Part shown: piece by piece, positions 35,521 to 47,914 of the stretch
Layout of the letters: each line of letters begins with the position of its first letter
Position numbering within the stretch: the first letter of the stretch is position 1
From: Neckera pumila
Taxonomy: Eukaryota; Streptophyta; Bryopsida; Hypnales; Neckeraceae
Reading direction: 5' to 3'
Assembly (NCBI GenBank): GCA_963969595.1
Contig: OZ018408.1
Location: 24,791,371-24,855,370, forward strand
DNA length: 64,000 nt
Program-made: the position numbers and the translations under genes
Notes under the pieces: model-generated
Told to the model about the DNA's origin: nothing
Database searches by the model: none
The model's input: only the letters and a program-made list of their open reading frames with translations

Positions 35521-36450
35521 TTAACCCCTTAAGGATCAAGGCCTAATTTTTGCCAAAAATACTCTGAAAACTGCCATTTTTAGAGCAAAGAGTAAAACTA
35601 TTTGAAAATTGGTTTTTTTTGCACATCTAACCATAGGATCTTATACCTAACTAGTATGACAATGTGTGGAAAAAATTTCAGAATTTTTGACCACACAAAT
35701 TGCAAGATATTTGCGTTTGAAGTGAAAAGACAAATTTTTCAGCACATTGTGGGACTGGATTTTTTGACTTTGAACATTTTTAACTTAAATTTTTTGTACT
35801 ACAGAGTTTTGAGCTTTATATCTTTCTAGTGGAGAATTGGGTTGAGAGTCTAGGGAAAAAAAAGAAATTAAAAAAAACTTAATTTTCATTCTTAAAAAAA
35901 TTGTTAAGTAGAAGTAGGTACAAGATAGAAGGAAAATCTAAAATATCAATATCTTTTAGATGGAATTAAAATTCATTAATCCCAATGGTGAGATTGTTCT
36001 AGCACAAAAACTAAACCATGCGGACCTTTTTTTATTGAAAAATTGCAAAAATTGCATTCCAAAATGAATCCTACAAGTTATTTTTTTCGAGAAGATGCTC
36101 TAATTGCCCAAAAAACAAGATTGTCCATAACTTTCTCATAAAAAGTCCAAATGAAATGATCAAAGCTTTCCAAATAGACAAAAATATAATCTATAAGGGA
36201 AAAAAATTAATTTAAAAAAAAAAAAAAATTTGCAAAATTTTTTTGTTGCCCCTTCTCCCCTATTGTGAGCTTATTTGGGCATAACTTTTATTCCCGGGTA
36301 CTGATTGAAAAAAAATTATATTCCCACAAAGCTTATCAGTTTTTCTATCTCCAAAAAAAGCTTCAGAAAATCATGACAAAAATTCAGCTCGTAGGTACCT
36401 GCCTGGATTCCCATTTGTCCCCCAAATGAACAAAGGTCCTTTAGGGTTAA
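35521..36450 (-). mobile_element. TTAA-family element, copy D
   Basis: Bounded by TTAA: left end TTAACCCCTTAAGGATCAAG, right end AAAGGTCCTTTAGGGTTAA, total 930 bases. The interior matches copies C and F in the same orientation (AACCATAGGATCTTATA near the left, TTGGGCATAACTTTTATTCC near the right). It is non-coding. Confidence 0.75.
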
Positions 36451-36626
36451 GTAACTTCTTTAGTTTTATTATCTCTCTTTTTCTTTGGAGTTTAGGATTG
36501 GAAGTTTTAGACTCCAAATGCACGCCCGGGAGCATGAAGCTAGGAGGGCCCGACCTGGGGATCAGATCACCCAACCTCCAAGTCAAGTTGGAGTGAGCCA
36601 TGCAAACAGTCCCTTAACCATGTAAA

Positions 36627-37277
36627 GCTGTCGCGGACACTAAGTATTTGATGAATGATAAAAAAATCTTTGCTTGTAGGACAAAAGTGCAATTATTCAT
36701 CTTTGGAATTTTGTGCAGCCTTGCACTGCAGTTTGTCCTCGAATGAGTGCTTTTGGTATTCTTAAAGTAGGTGATGAACAGTGTATCAAAATGGATGATT
36801 TTCCAAAAGACCAGCCCCTCTTTATAGGATAAACCTTGTAAAGACAAATTGGTCTCTGCAGAAATCAATCATCCTTTTTGATACAATGTGCATTATTTAC
36901 TATAACCTGTAAACAAAGCCGCAGCCATTTTTTGGTCAATGAATGAGAGAGAATCTTTCTGCGTCGTACAAACAGCTCCTATTCATCTTCATAATTTTGT
37001 ATGGAAAGGAGAGATCATGAACAATAATTTGACTTCCAGTGAGCAGTTTTATTTTTTTCAAAGTAGATGATGTCATACAATGCCAAAAGCAATGATTTCC
37101 ATGGTCACCATCCTGGCATTCAAGAATTAAGAAAACCAAGAGTATTCATTTAAGGTCAAACTACTAAACAAGACCTCCCTTTTTTTGCAAAAAATTCAAG
37201 GATGAACAATTGCACTTCTATCCTACATGCAAAAGATTCTTTGTCATTCATCAGACAATTAGTGTCCGCGTTAGCAT
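36627..37277. mobile_element. MITE with GCGGACACTAA ends
   Basis: Inverted ends of about 28 bases bound this 650-base element: CGCGGACACTAAGTATTTGA on the left, and TCAGACAATTAGTGTCCGCG on the right. A third end of the same family (ACGGACACTAAGTGTCTAAT) starts at about 63700 and runs out of the window. No coding capacity or clear target duplication was seen. Confidence 0.65.
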
Positions 37278-38155
37278 TACAAGATCAAACAATTGAGCAT
37301 ATTTGGAGCACTGGTAAGAAAAAATTTCCCATGTAGTGAAATAGATTTAAGAAGGACTCCATATTTTTTTACAATTTTATTTCCTAAAACAAAATTATCA
37401 TGAATTTTTTAGGTGCAGATTACATTCTTCTCATACTAAGTATATATAAGTCATCCTATTTCTGGCCAAGGGCTAGTTGCAAAATTGAGAGCATTGTTCC
37501 GAATCATAATGTGTCATGACTAGGTAATCATTTATTCATTTCTACTTGCACAGAAATAGCCCACAGTGGTGCATTGCCAAAATGGACTGGGGTGAGTTGA
37601 CCCCCTCACTTGCCCCCCAAGTCATTCCGAGGTTGTATGGAAAAAAAAAATAGTCCACTATTCTATGTTGTGTTAAATCTATGTCCTTCATCTCTCCTAG
37701 CTAATTTGGGGCCTTTGATTGCAAATATGAATTCAAAATTTGCAAATTTTTTCATGTGTGAAAAATAAAAATTTCAAGGGCTTTCCTTTAAGGATGAGCA
37801 AGGAGGTCGGTTCACCCTAGCCTCCAAATGGAGGGATCAAGAATGGGTCAATTACCTTAGCCTTAGTTTTGCAATGCTACAAAAGGGCTTGGTAGATTCT
37901 GGTACGTAAATTTTGGGACAGCCTTTAACAAATTTCCTTCTTTTTCTGCATGCACTGTCTATAAGCACTTTTCTTAGTAAACAAATCCACTCTTGGATCG
38001 ATGACAAAAAGCATCTCCACCATTGCACGACCAAAATGGCACCCCTAAACAATTTGGACAAGCTCATTTTTTCAATATGTAAAACGAGTTGGGTTGATCC
38101 CTACTCATACCCTATATCATAGTCAGTTCTAGTAATCAAATTTCTAGCAATCAAA

Positions 38156-38258
38156 TCAATGAATGATAATTTTCTCAAATCATACAACAATCTCATTTGA
38201 TTTGATTTGATTGCTGAATTAGATTGTTGTATGATTTGAAGGAAATATCGTTCATTGA
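38156..38258. repeat. Long hairpin, 38-base arms
   Basis: The arms at 38156-38193 and 38221-38258 are inverted copies with 33 of 38 positions matching, around a 27-base loop. The innermost 18 bases of the arms pair perfectly (core ATACAACAATCT). It could be a foldback element or a small-RNA precursor; there is no evidence of expression. Confidence 0.75.
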
Positions 38259-38634
38259 CTTGAGTTTTAGAGCCACTATTACCCACAAATTTAGACTTTC
38301 AAATTAGAAACAAAGTGATCGATGACAAGATAATGCCTCCCCTAGAATTCAAGTATTAAGTCAAATTGAGTGGACACAATTGGGCAATTGTGTGGCGTGT
38401 ACTATACAACTTGATTTTTCAAGGGCCAAGGTGATGCTTTCAATGTTATTCTTAAAGAAAGTGAATGGGATATATAAATAAAAAATCTAATTAAAAAAAT
38501 GAAAATGAAAGTGTGATTTTTGTATGAATTAGCTAGGACTATGGATGAAATAAATTTAATGATGAAATTCAACTTACATATGTTCTTCCAACTCATAAGA
38601 TTTATAATAATAATATCTCTATTCATATTGTATA

Positions 38635-38694
38635 CTTCTATTCTTGCACCTTCTATATTTAACACATTTGATATAGAAGGTGCATGAATAGAAG
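38635..38694. repeat. Short hairpin, 24-base arms
   Basis: CTTCTATTCTTGCACCTTCT and onward at 38635-38658 pairs with 38671-38694 with a single mismatch and a 12-base loop. It is miRNA-precursor-sized, but nothing else supports an RNA gene. Confidence 0.75.
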
Positions 38695-39330
38695 AATTCA
38701 ATCCAACAATGTATGTTTTGCCATATATTAGTACATACTTCTTATTCAAAGAATAAAAATACAATCTTGATTGTATATATGGTCTCCATAAACCTTCATA
38801 GATTAAATGTTAATTCAACAACTAAAGTGCACTCCACAATAATTACTCCATATAACAATTCAAAACTATGCAGACTGATGAGGCACAAGAAATAATGTGA
38901 AAATTCATAATGTGGTCTATGAAATCAATATCATGTTGCTTGCACTATTTTTGCTCTAACTTAAAAATTGTGCTTGTCATCCAAATTTCATCTACTTTCA
39001 TCTATTTTCATCACTAGGTATGCTCTGGTCCATGTACACTCTACAATTTTGGAATTGCCCACCTCCCCACCAACAATAAGTAGCAATAGCTATGGCCATG
39101 GCCATTTTTTGTGTAGACTCAAATGACACCCTAATTGAATTTTATAATGTGAAAAGTACCCTGCATGAAAGTTACATTCAACATAAATTAAGTTGTTTTT
39201 GTCAAAAAGTGCCACATGGCATCGATTGATTGGTGCAAAGAGACATAGAGTTGTCAAAATCTGACATAGATATTCCATTTCAACACCTCTCTACTAAATC
39301 TGATCTTTTCAAAGGGTACAATTGAGTTCA

Positions 39331-39651
39331 ATATAGTAGAATCTCTCTAAACTAATCTGTGCGGGACTGCCTAACAAGACTGCTTTAGAGAGGTTAATGA
39401 CTTCAAAGAGGGTTTGCACTACACAGGAAGGTGCCACAAGGGGGACATGTGCCACATTTTTAGGAAAAGGAGCTTGTTTAAAAGAATGATTTATCTTTTT
39501 TTTGACAAGGTCGAGGTCCACCACAACTCCTTGGTAGGCTCTCATTAGTGCTCTCATTTATTTTATTTCCAAAGCCGGGACTGCCCGGCCCTATTTGTTT
39601 ATAAAGGTCTATTGACTTTGAGAGGATCAACTTTGGGATGTTCTATTGTAG
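39331..39651. mobile_element. Pogo-like MITE, diverged
   Basis: The left end TATAGTAGAATCTCTCTAAA is similar to the 34049 and 61967 elements. The right end GGGATGTTCTATTGTA is a diverged inverted relative. Internal GACTTTGAGAGGATC and AGAGAGGTTAATGACTTC repeats match the family style. Boundaries are approximate. Confidence 0.5.
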
Positions 39652-40216
39652 TTGAATTAGCTGGATAATGAATTGTAACCATATCTATCATTCTACCCAT
39701 TAGGAGAAATTTGAGCCTCCAGGGGGGGCTGCTTCAAGCCTGTTCTCCATCATTGGAAATATGAGCTGAGATTTTTTTTTTAAATTAAAATTAAAAATAA
39801 ATAAAATTAAAATAAATAAAAATAAAATAAATAAACTTGTTGCATGGCCCAGAAAACAAGCTGGCTTGTGCCGGTCAAGCGCCAGCAACCAGCAGCCATG
39901 CAGCCTGGCCAGACAACCAAGCGGCACAGGCCAGGCAGCAAGATTTTTGGTTTATTTATTTATTATTATTATTATTATTATTTTTAATTTTTTTTAATTT
40001 CAATCATTGCTCATGTTGACTTGGCAGTTTCCCCACCACGTCATTTGCCCATGAGTGCCTTTTTTTTTATAGTTTCTTAAAGCTCCCAAGTTTGAAAACT
40101 TCTAAATAATTCGCAGCCCTCCCTTGGCCTCATTTCTCTTCTAATGTATCAGAGAAGCAGAGTTGTAACCACTAAATATAAGATTTTGTTCAAAAAATTC
40201 AAACTCCAATATGAAG

Positions 40217-40430
40217 ATAATTGCACGTTGCAACCTACATTGAATAGGGAAACTAGATTGCCCCACACTAAAATCTTGACATTCTACACTATATCAATAT
40301 TACAGTTATTGTAGAAGGATGAGACAATTGCACATTGCAACCTACAATGAATAGGGAAATTAGGTTGCCCCAGACTAATATCTCGACATTCTACACTATA
40401 TCAATATTACAGTTATTGTGGATGCAGTGA
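40217..40430. repeat. Tandem duplication of a roughly 107-base unit
   Basis: Two near-identical units share ATTGCACRTTGCAACCTACA and CACTATATCAATATTACAGT. A third, diverged copy of the unit is at about 41210-41310, beyond the inserted TTAA element, so a larger duplicated block (40.2-40.6 and 41.1-41.5 kb) was interrupted by copy E. Confidence 0.75.
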
Positions 40431-40563
40431 TGTAGGAAACATGTGTGCTACATTAGTTGGTGTATTGATTCATAGCTTGGGATTAGAGAATGGTTTGTGC
40501 CTCCATTTGGACAAGCATTGAATCATGAAGTAAGAAGAGGTAACTTCTCTGGGGTAAGGCAAC

Positions 40564-41143
40564 TTAATCCCTAAAGTCCCATTGGCCCTATGGGGGCCAA
40601 AATGTGATTTTGGGTAGGCTCATTTGGTCACAATATTCATCACAATTTTCTAAAACTTTTTGTGAAGCTAGAAAAATACATAAGCTTCTTGAGAATATAA
40701 TTTTTATTTCAATTGGTGCCCAGAATCAAAAGTTGTGGCACAAAAAGCCCAAAACAGAGGTTGGCGGGTAGCCCAAAAAAAATCACAAAATTCAAAATAA
40801 TTTTTTTTAATTTTTTTCCAAAAATATTATATTTTTGTCTACATGTAAAACTTTGATTCATTCTACTTGGACTAGTGATAAGAAAGTTATGAACAATCTT
40901 GTTTTGGGGGCAATCTAAGCATGTTCTTGAAAAAAAAATTTGTTCGATTTAGAATGCTAATATCTTCCAATCCGTACAGTCAAATTTGATGAAATTTTTA
41001 CCACATAATCTTAGACAAGTGAAATACAAGATCCTATGGTTAGATTCTTAAAAAAAAATTCTACTTTCTTGGGTGAATGCAACAGAAATAGCAGTTTCAA
41101 GTGGTTTTTGACAGAAAAATGGCCTTGGGACTTTAGGGGATAA
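40564..41143 (+). mobile_element. TTAA-family element, copy E, with identifiable empty site
   Basis: This 580-base, internally shortened copy has the left end TTAATCCCTAAAGTCCCATT and the right end GGACTTTAGGGGATAA. It splits a duplicated sequence: GGTAAGGCAAC before it and TTGTCAAGGCAATCC after it. The intact paralogous site at about 41417-41445 reads GGCAACCTAATTGACAAGGC, with a single CTAA where the element has TTAA and ATAA. Confidence 0.78.
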
Positions 41144-42129
41144 TTGTCAAGGCAATCCAATTTCACTATTTAGTGTAGGCAACAGAATGCATACAATGAT
41201 ATGGAGCTTCTTAACAATATGATAATCAATACCGGTACACAAAATAGTGAAATTACATTGCCCCACACTAATTTCTTGATAGTCCACACTATAGAAATAT
41301 TCACTACTTTTGTACACTGATGCATTAGATTTGTACATTCATTCAAGGCTTGGTTTTGAGAGTGGCATGCACCTCCATGTAGAACAAGCATTGATCCATG
41401 AAGTACTTTATCTCAGGTAAGGCAACCTAATTGACAAGGCAACCTAATTTCACTATTTTGTGTAGTGAGCATGTGGTGGCAAGCATGTCGATCCCTTTTC
41501 ATACTAGTTGAATGCCTTATTATCACTATTTATCACATTGTACGCAACTTCTTGAGACAAAACAGTGTGCTAGTCCGGATACAGAGTGAGTTTGGAACAG
41601 GTTTCCTCCATTTCGTAGGTTGGAGAGAGACCAGAGGATGTGATACTAGAGAGGGTGACACTTAAAGAGTAAATGGTATAACTTGCATTAAAATGGTGTT
41701 ACATATTCGTAACAGAATGCCAAACTCAGAAAGTTGGCTCTTCTGCTCTGTGTAAATAAGAATCAGCTAGAAGCAAGAGCAACCATCAATGGCTGGCCTC
41801 ACGCTCTTATAGCAACCAGCCTGCCTATCAATCCTCAAATTCATCGCCTGCAGCACATCGAACACCCTCAATCGAACAGAAAAGAACTCAATCTACTACT
41901 CTACCTCACTCTCTGCCCTACTATTCCCTCAATAACATACAAGATCCACTTGAGCCGAGTCTCTCACCGACTTCAGCTTGTCAATCCTCCCACTGATCCC
42001 CTAAAAATTAAGTAAATACAAGAAGAATCGAAGTACTTTGGTGGGATTTGTAGGGGAGGCCAGGAAAGGCCTCATTTCTTCCCCAATTGGAGTTTGAAAG
42101 GAGGGGTGTAAGCTGCAATGGAATGAGGC

Positions 42130-45100
42130 TCACGGAATACGGCGGACCTGAATGGACTGCAACATATCACTCGTGGAGATGTCGGAGACGGCCACAATGA
42201 GGTCCCCAGACTTCATCATGCCACGCGCTTTCAAGAGCGCAAACGTCCTCCGGAGGTTGGTCTCCAATTCTCCAGAGAAGTCGAGGCGGAAGGGGATCAA
42301 CCCCCACTGCAGGTTCAGCCTTTGCCGGACCGTCTTGGTGTCGGTGAAGGCGAAGATGGGGCAGTCCGGCCGTGACCTGGACAAGAGGGACGCCATGTAG
42401 CCGCGTCTTGTGTACACGAAGATGGCGTCCACTTCGAGTCTGTTGGCTGTGGTTGTCCACAAGACAGTGCGTTTCAGATATGTCAGCAACAGAATATAAA
42501 ACATGGTAGGCACACGTAACACAAACCAAAACTCTTTACCAACAAGATGTGCAAAATGGGTCCAAATTCACCAGAATCTTCTCCAAACATTGTTGCATAT
42601 GATTCAGTTCTAGTGACCAGTTTCAAAGCAATGGTAAAATTGGCTTAGAGTCACTTCAGATTGAACAGACTGACACAACAAGCTTAAGATAAATTATACA
42701 CCTTGATTGGTGGAAAAAATATTTTGTCAACTTTTGTCAACTTCATTTTAATCATAATTACAAGAATGCGCATGAATAGGTGCACTTTCACGGGTCCTTT
42801 GCAGCATGTTAAAAACCGATTTGAATTAACAAGGTTTCAAAGTACCTCTTTGAGGTGGATTGGACATTTGCTACCTCAAAACATCGTAAATGCAATGAAT
42901 TATATAAGTATTGTTATTATTCTCACCCCTAGTAGCAGATGAAGGTCGTTCAAATTTGAACCTTGGTGCTTCGGCCTGCAAATAAAAGCTCTCGGTCTAC
43001 ACCTTGATTCGACCCACTTGCTTCATATTGAAGCTATTTTGGTTACTATCGACAACTATTAGGAAAATAAAATTTAGCGAGATTGCTTACCCATCTGAGA
43101 GGCAGAGCTGCAGATATTCTCTGAGATGCGGTCATGAAGCGCAGAGGAGAGTTCGGGAAGACGATCGGAGGCATGCAGCTTGTTCTCACGACACCACGAC
43201 TCCATACGCAGACTGACGGTGCGCAGGACACTGAGCGCCTTCTCTGGGAACAGCCCCATGGCCGACTCTCCAGATAACATTAAAGCATCTGCTCGTTGCC
43301 TAACAGCCTCCGAAACATCTGCCACCTACATGGGGCCATCGCAACAAGGGTATCAGATGAGAAAGTCAAGGTAATAAAAAACAGTAGAATATCCATTCTC
43401 CCTTGTGGATTTACCTTAATTTAAAATATATTTAACCGCTAAAGGACAAACAATTTATAGTTTTAAAATGACCAATTCCATTGATCGTACTGTGAAAAAT
43501 CAATAAATCAGATAGGGCCAAATAACACCAGAGCCAGTGAAGGACATTGCGTGTGTTGGTAAAAAATACAAAATAAATGAACTATAGAAAGTTTTCATGA
43601 GACCTGCTCGAAACTACTAAAACATATAAGGAGCAAATTGAGCCTCCAGGTCTAAGGTGAAGACCTTCTCTTGAAGATTTTTTCTCTTGACCAATTTTTC
43701 TTATTTTTTACCAACATGTGCTGATTCTAGTACTATAAAAATGACCATCCGAATTCTACAATTTTCACAACAGAATAAACTGAATTAACCATTCATTCTT
43801 GGGGTAAATTGAAAACTGAAGACAAAAAGACTATCACGACGATTTCTGACCTCCGCTCGAGTGGGTGTCGGGAACTCAATCATGGATTCCAAGAGCTGTG
43901 ATGCTACAATGACTGGTTTGTTGAGCTCCCGGCATAAGTTGACAATCGTCTGCTGCACAGAAGGCACTTGCTCCAATGGAATTTGAGCACCTAAATCACC
44001 TCGAGCCACCATAGCTCCATCTGAAACACGAATGATGTCCTCCAGGTTCTTCAAAGAGGCACTGCTCTCAATTTTGGCGAACACCCCAATTGATCTGTTC
44101 ACAGACTAACTCCGTATGTCAGAGAGGATGCAAATGTTGGCAGTATGGCCCCACTTGCACCAGTCAGTTATCAACAAATAACTAACTAGAATTCGCTACT
44201 AATAGCCCGAGTTGTGTCATTTAGCAAATTGGTGCTAACACCTGCAAACCAACTTGCAATCAATTAGCTAACTTTGCAATCTTGCACAAGTAAACTAACT
44301 GTCCCTCTACCAATGGTTGAAGTGCCAAATCCGCTGGCAACAACCAAAAACCAACAGTATAGTCAACTTGAAAGCCTATCTCCCCATCAATTGCCTCGCA
44401 AGTGCAAGCAGACAATGAGTTCGTTAACTTCCAACAAGTTAATAAAATAAGTTTATTAACTTCCAACAAGCTAATACAGTAAGTTAATTAACTTCCAACT
44501 AACACCGCAGTTAGCTAATTCACGCTGCTTGGTTGAAGAGGACGAGCCAGAAGAAAGTAACAAATTGAACATTAATCGTTTAGACCAGGAATATTCCATT
44601 TAGCCGGTACGATGAAAGTACGATGGTAAGATCAAGTTGTCCAGCCCCTAGTGTAATAGATTTTTCTGAAACAAACTTGAAAAGTGATCGTACCCGTTAG
44701 GTGATCTTGCATGAATATAACTCTTCAGATGCTTAATGACCTCCGATGTCTTCACGAAGGAGACGGCGATAAAATCCACCCCTTCTGCAATTCCAAAGTC
44801 AATGTCAATCCAATCCTGCACCACACCAATTTCCAGTATCAGCAAATATTATAAGAGCACTCTTCGTCTTGCCCAACGAAAACATGTGAACACTAAACGT
44901 TCCATGAGGCTCACCTTGGACGAAATGGTGGGAAGCATGGCATTTCGCTCTCGAACCAACCGGCCTTCCCTCCAGAAAGTCAGATTGGCACGAGGAAGCA
45001 AGAGACCGGGATCAATGCACTTGCACTTGACATCCGGACCGAGCTTCTCCTTCACTTCAAATCGAACCATCCCTCCATCCACCACCAATTCGTCCCCAAC

Positions 45101-46605
45101 CCTAACATCTGTCAACAACCAACCAGGTCAGGATCTTTGGCGTAAAATTTCCGAATCTGGACGTTATTCAACAACAAGAGTTGCACATGATTGCTGCTAA
45201 AATGAAAATGCAGTAAACAATAATGCTTGCTGACAAGATAAAATACCTTCAGCAAACCCGTCGTAGTTCACAATTGCGGTGTAGTCTGTCAGAGTTTCGA
45301 GTTTGCGGACAGTGAAGATCCATTCCTCACCATCCTTTACAACAAATGAATTCAAAACCACAGTCAGACATAAAATCAAAAACCTCAGATACCAATTTTC
45401 TTCAAATTGGTTCAACCGCCAGTTCATAGCGCCGTCACGTCGAACAGACGCTTCACAAATTCAAGCATCTTGAGCGAATACTCGAAAGAAAGGCACCAAA
45501 AAGCGCATGAAATCATTTGGGTCACTCACGCACCCTTCTCCACTCTAGAGCCAAACTGCAAAAGCATGTCAAAAACTGTAGAGAACAATCACATAGAGCT
45601 AAAAGAATACTAAACAGTTGAAAAATACCTTAGCAAAGGCCATCATGAGCTCAAAAATATTAAATTTTCGTTGCTTCATGTGATATTTCTCTACAGTGAT
45701 CGATATACCACTTCAACTCGATTCTAAAGTGCGAAAAGGTGAGTGATCGCAACGGTCCTAGACCGTTATAGATTCATTTCATCATCATGAGATGCAAACT
45801 TCGGGAGGCTCACGAGAAACCATAATTCTGATTTGGATAATAATTTGTGAAAGAGACTGCTGAGGAAGAAGCAAGAGATTCCAGACTTCACTTCTTATTT
45901 GTTGTAGCTTGCTACATAAGTTTGCATTTCGTATATATTTGCTACATACCCTTGCATTCCTTATCGATGTAATTATACTAGCAACAGTATCATCACTCAT
46001 ACCTCGGCTTTGACAGATGGAACGCCATTGAAGTCGCCCAAGTGAATCTCGCTGCCCTCGGTGTCCATCATGACAGCCACAGAGTACCCCTTCTCCGAAT
46101 TCAAGCTGCGGACATTGCGAATGACATCGGTGTGCCAGTCGCGAGTCCCATGACACATGTTGAGCCTGGCCACATTCATGCCGCCCATAGCCAGCGCCTC
46201 CAACTGCTCGGGAGCGCACGTCGCAGGGCCGATGGTGCAGATCAGCTTCGTCCTTCGCGTGCTCCGGAACCCGTTCTCCTTCAATTCGGCTTCCGTCACC
46301 GTGTCCACTTCCATGGACTGCCCTTGCTGCCCTGATATGGCTTCCTCCACCACGTTACGACCATTAGTAGCAGCCGCAGCGCCATCACTGCTCTTCTCCA
46401 AACCCAAGGTCGCCGTCACCACGGGCGGCGGCAACCCTCTACGGTTCTTGAGCCCTCCAGTTTTCAAAGCAACTAACTTCAACGGCGTCCCAAACGATGC
46501 AACGTAGGAGAGGCGAGTATTGGATGCAATCTCCCCGTGAACAAATGACGGCACGGACGCCGAGCAACGCAGTGACGATGATTGCATCATCGTCCCGTGC
46601 GCCAT
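42130..46605 (-). CDS. PKP1: Plastid pyruvate kinase, alpha-type
   Basis: Seven exons in coding order: 46605-46003, 45334-45247, 45108-44915, 44815-44694, 44094-43851, 43325-43091 and 42446-42130. Phases agree and give 600 residues, close to plant PKp-alpha (about 596). The enzyme makes pyruvate and ATP from phosphoenolpyruvate and ADP in plastids, feeding fatty-acid synthesis. The first roughly 75 residues, rich in S, A, G and basic residues, look like a transit peptide. Signatures are [30 protein letters not shown] (the plastid alpha-type variant of the usual DTKGPEI), [42 protein letters not shown], the [14 protein letters not shown] motif and C-terminal [11 protein letters not shown]. The start is the ATG at 46605, the first Met of MAHGTMMQ. 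Intron 5 holds an isolated TTAA-family end at 43431. It is divergent from the TPR gene. Confidence 0.95.
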
Positions 46606-47914
46606 GACCACACAGAAACCCTCCCTCGCTCAACTCACAAACCCAATTTGCACGGAAACTCAAACACCCTCCCCAAGGATTGCACGCAATCTCAATCCCA
46701 AACTCAACCGAGAGAATCACAGACACGAGAAGAAACGCGATGAAACGAAGAAATCGGGACTATGAGCAAAGATTGGGAGAATGTTTGAGTGAAAACAGAA
46801 AAAAACTGAGGTAATCAGGGCTTATGCAGGGTTTTGCGACTTCTGAGATTGATTCTGAGCGCCACGCAAGCGAGAGCGGGAGAACTGGGTTATGGTCGCA
46901 TTGCGCGAGAAGTGCAAATGGCGATGGAAGAGAAGGGAAGAGCCTGAAAATGGCTGAAGTCAAAGTGGAATTGGTGGTGGACGGAGGATCTGCAAAGGGG
47001 GAGCAACGGAGCACACGAGGCAGCAGGCCAGCATCCCCTTGGTTAGCTCGCTTTCATCATACTTTGCCTTTTCCACGGTTACCAGTGCCGTGGTGGTTAC
47101 CCGTCACCGTGAGGTTCGTGGCCGTCGTCGTCATCAACCAATTTTTGTGACCCGAATCCGGCTGATGCCACAGCGATGGCGGTGCCCGAGTTTCTTCGTC
47201 TTCTCCTTCTTGTTGCTGGGTTTCTTATTACAAGCAATTTTTGACGAAGAACCGCCGGATATTCCAGATTCGAGTTTTGGGGACTTTTTTTTTGGGAACG
47301 AGTTCTGCTCTTTTCTCTGTTTTTTCCCAATAGCCTGTGTTCTTGAGCTGCAACGGAACCTGTCTGGTGTAATTGAAAATCGTTGGAAAAAACCTTCAAA
47401 TTCCCGCTAAGCGAGAAAGTGAACGTTCCTGAACGCTATGCTTCCACGTAGCTCTCAGTAACCATCTCGCAATTGTATCTTTGCACCGACCTGCTGACAA
47501 GCTCTTGTGCTTGTGTTTCGAATTTAGTTCATTCGGCGTCAGAGTTCGGAGGATTCTATTTCGTGTGAGTGCTGTAGTTCACTGCATTGGATTGATGGTG
47601 TAGAGATGTGCAAAACCAATTGATTTTCAAGAGGATATCAGTTCGTGACTATTGCCGTTCTCTTTTCTGGTTCTTCTTTTTGAGATTGCACACACTTCTC
47701 ATAGCTAGAGACTATCAGAGCGGGATTAATCTGAACTTGATTTTTTTCGTTTCTGGAAGTTTAGTGTTACTATGATCGAAGATTTGACGACTCAATAGTG
47801 TTAGAAGCTTCGATTGGTTCGGTTTAGGATTGGATGTTTTGACGACTGTCATAATTTAGTTTGATTGGAGAGGTACGAGGTTCTCAATTGGGAAGTAGGT
47901 TGCCGATTCCAGCG
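46606..47914. promoter_or_regulatory. Divergent intergenic region between PKP1 and TPR genes
   Basis: The two start codons face away from each other across 1.3 kb, so both promoters must lie here. The region is less AT-rich than the deserts. A 123-codon open frame on the plus strand at 47039-47410 has a hydrophobic stretch but no recognised family, and I treat it as chance. The half nearest the TPR gene probably includes its 5' UTR. Confidence 0.45.

Larger units (their letters stand above)
32938..42129. other. Intergenic region with several small transposons
   Basis: Apart from the possible upstream exon at 34.8 kb, no gene was supported. The region holds pogo-like MITEs (34.0, 39.3 kb), TTAA-type elements (35.5, 40.6 kb), a GCGGACACTAA-ended element (36.6 kb), two strong hairpins (38.2, 38.6 kb), duplicated 107-base units (40.2 kb), and an A/T-rich run with a GC-rich core at 39.75-40.0 kb. 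Confidence 0.5.

Noticed and set aside
43431..43460. TTAACCGCTAAAGGACAAAC in a PKP1 intron as a full element
   Set aside because: One end is recognisable but no interior or second end follows, so it is at most a remnant.
47039..47410. 123-codon plus-strand frame with a hydrophobic stretch
   Set aside because: It lies in the divergent promoter region of PKP1 and the TPR gene, has no recognised family and is of a length expected by chance in less AT-rich DNA.
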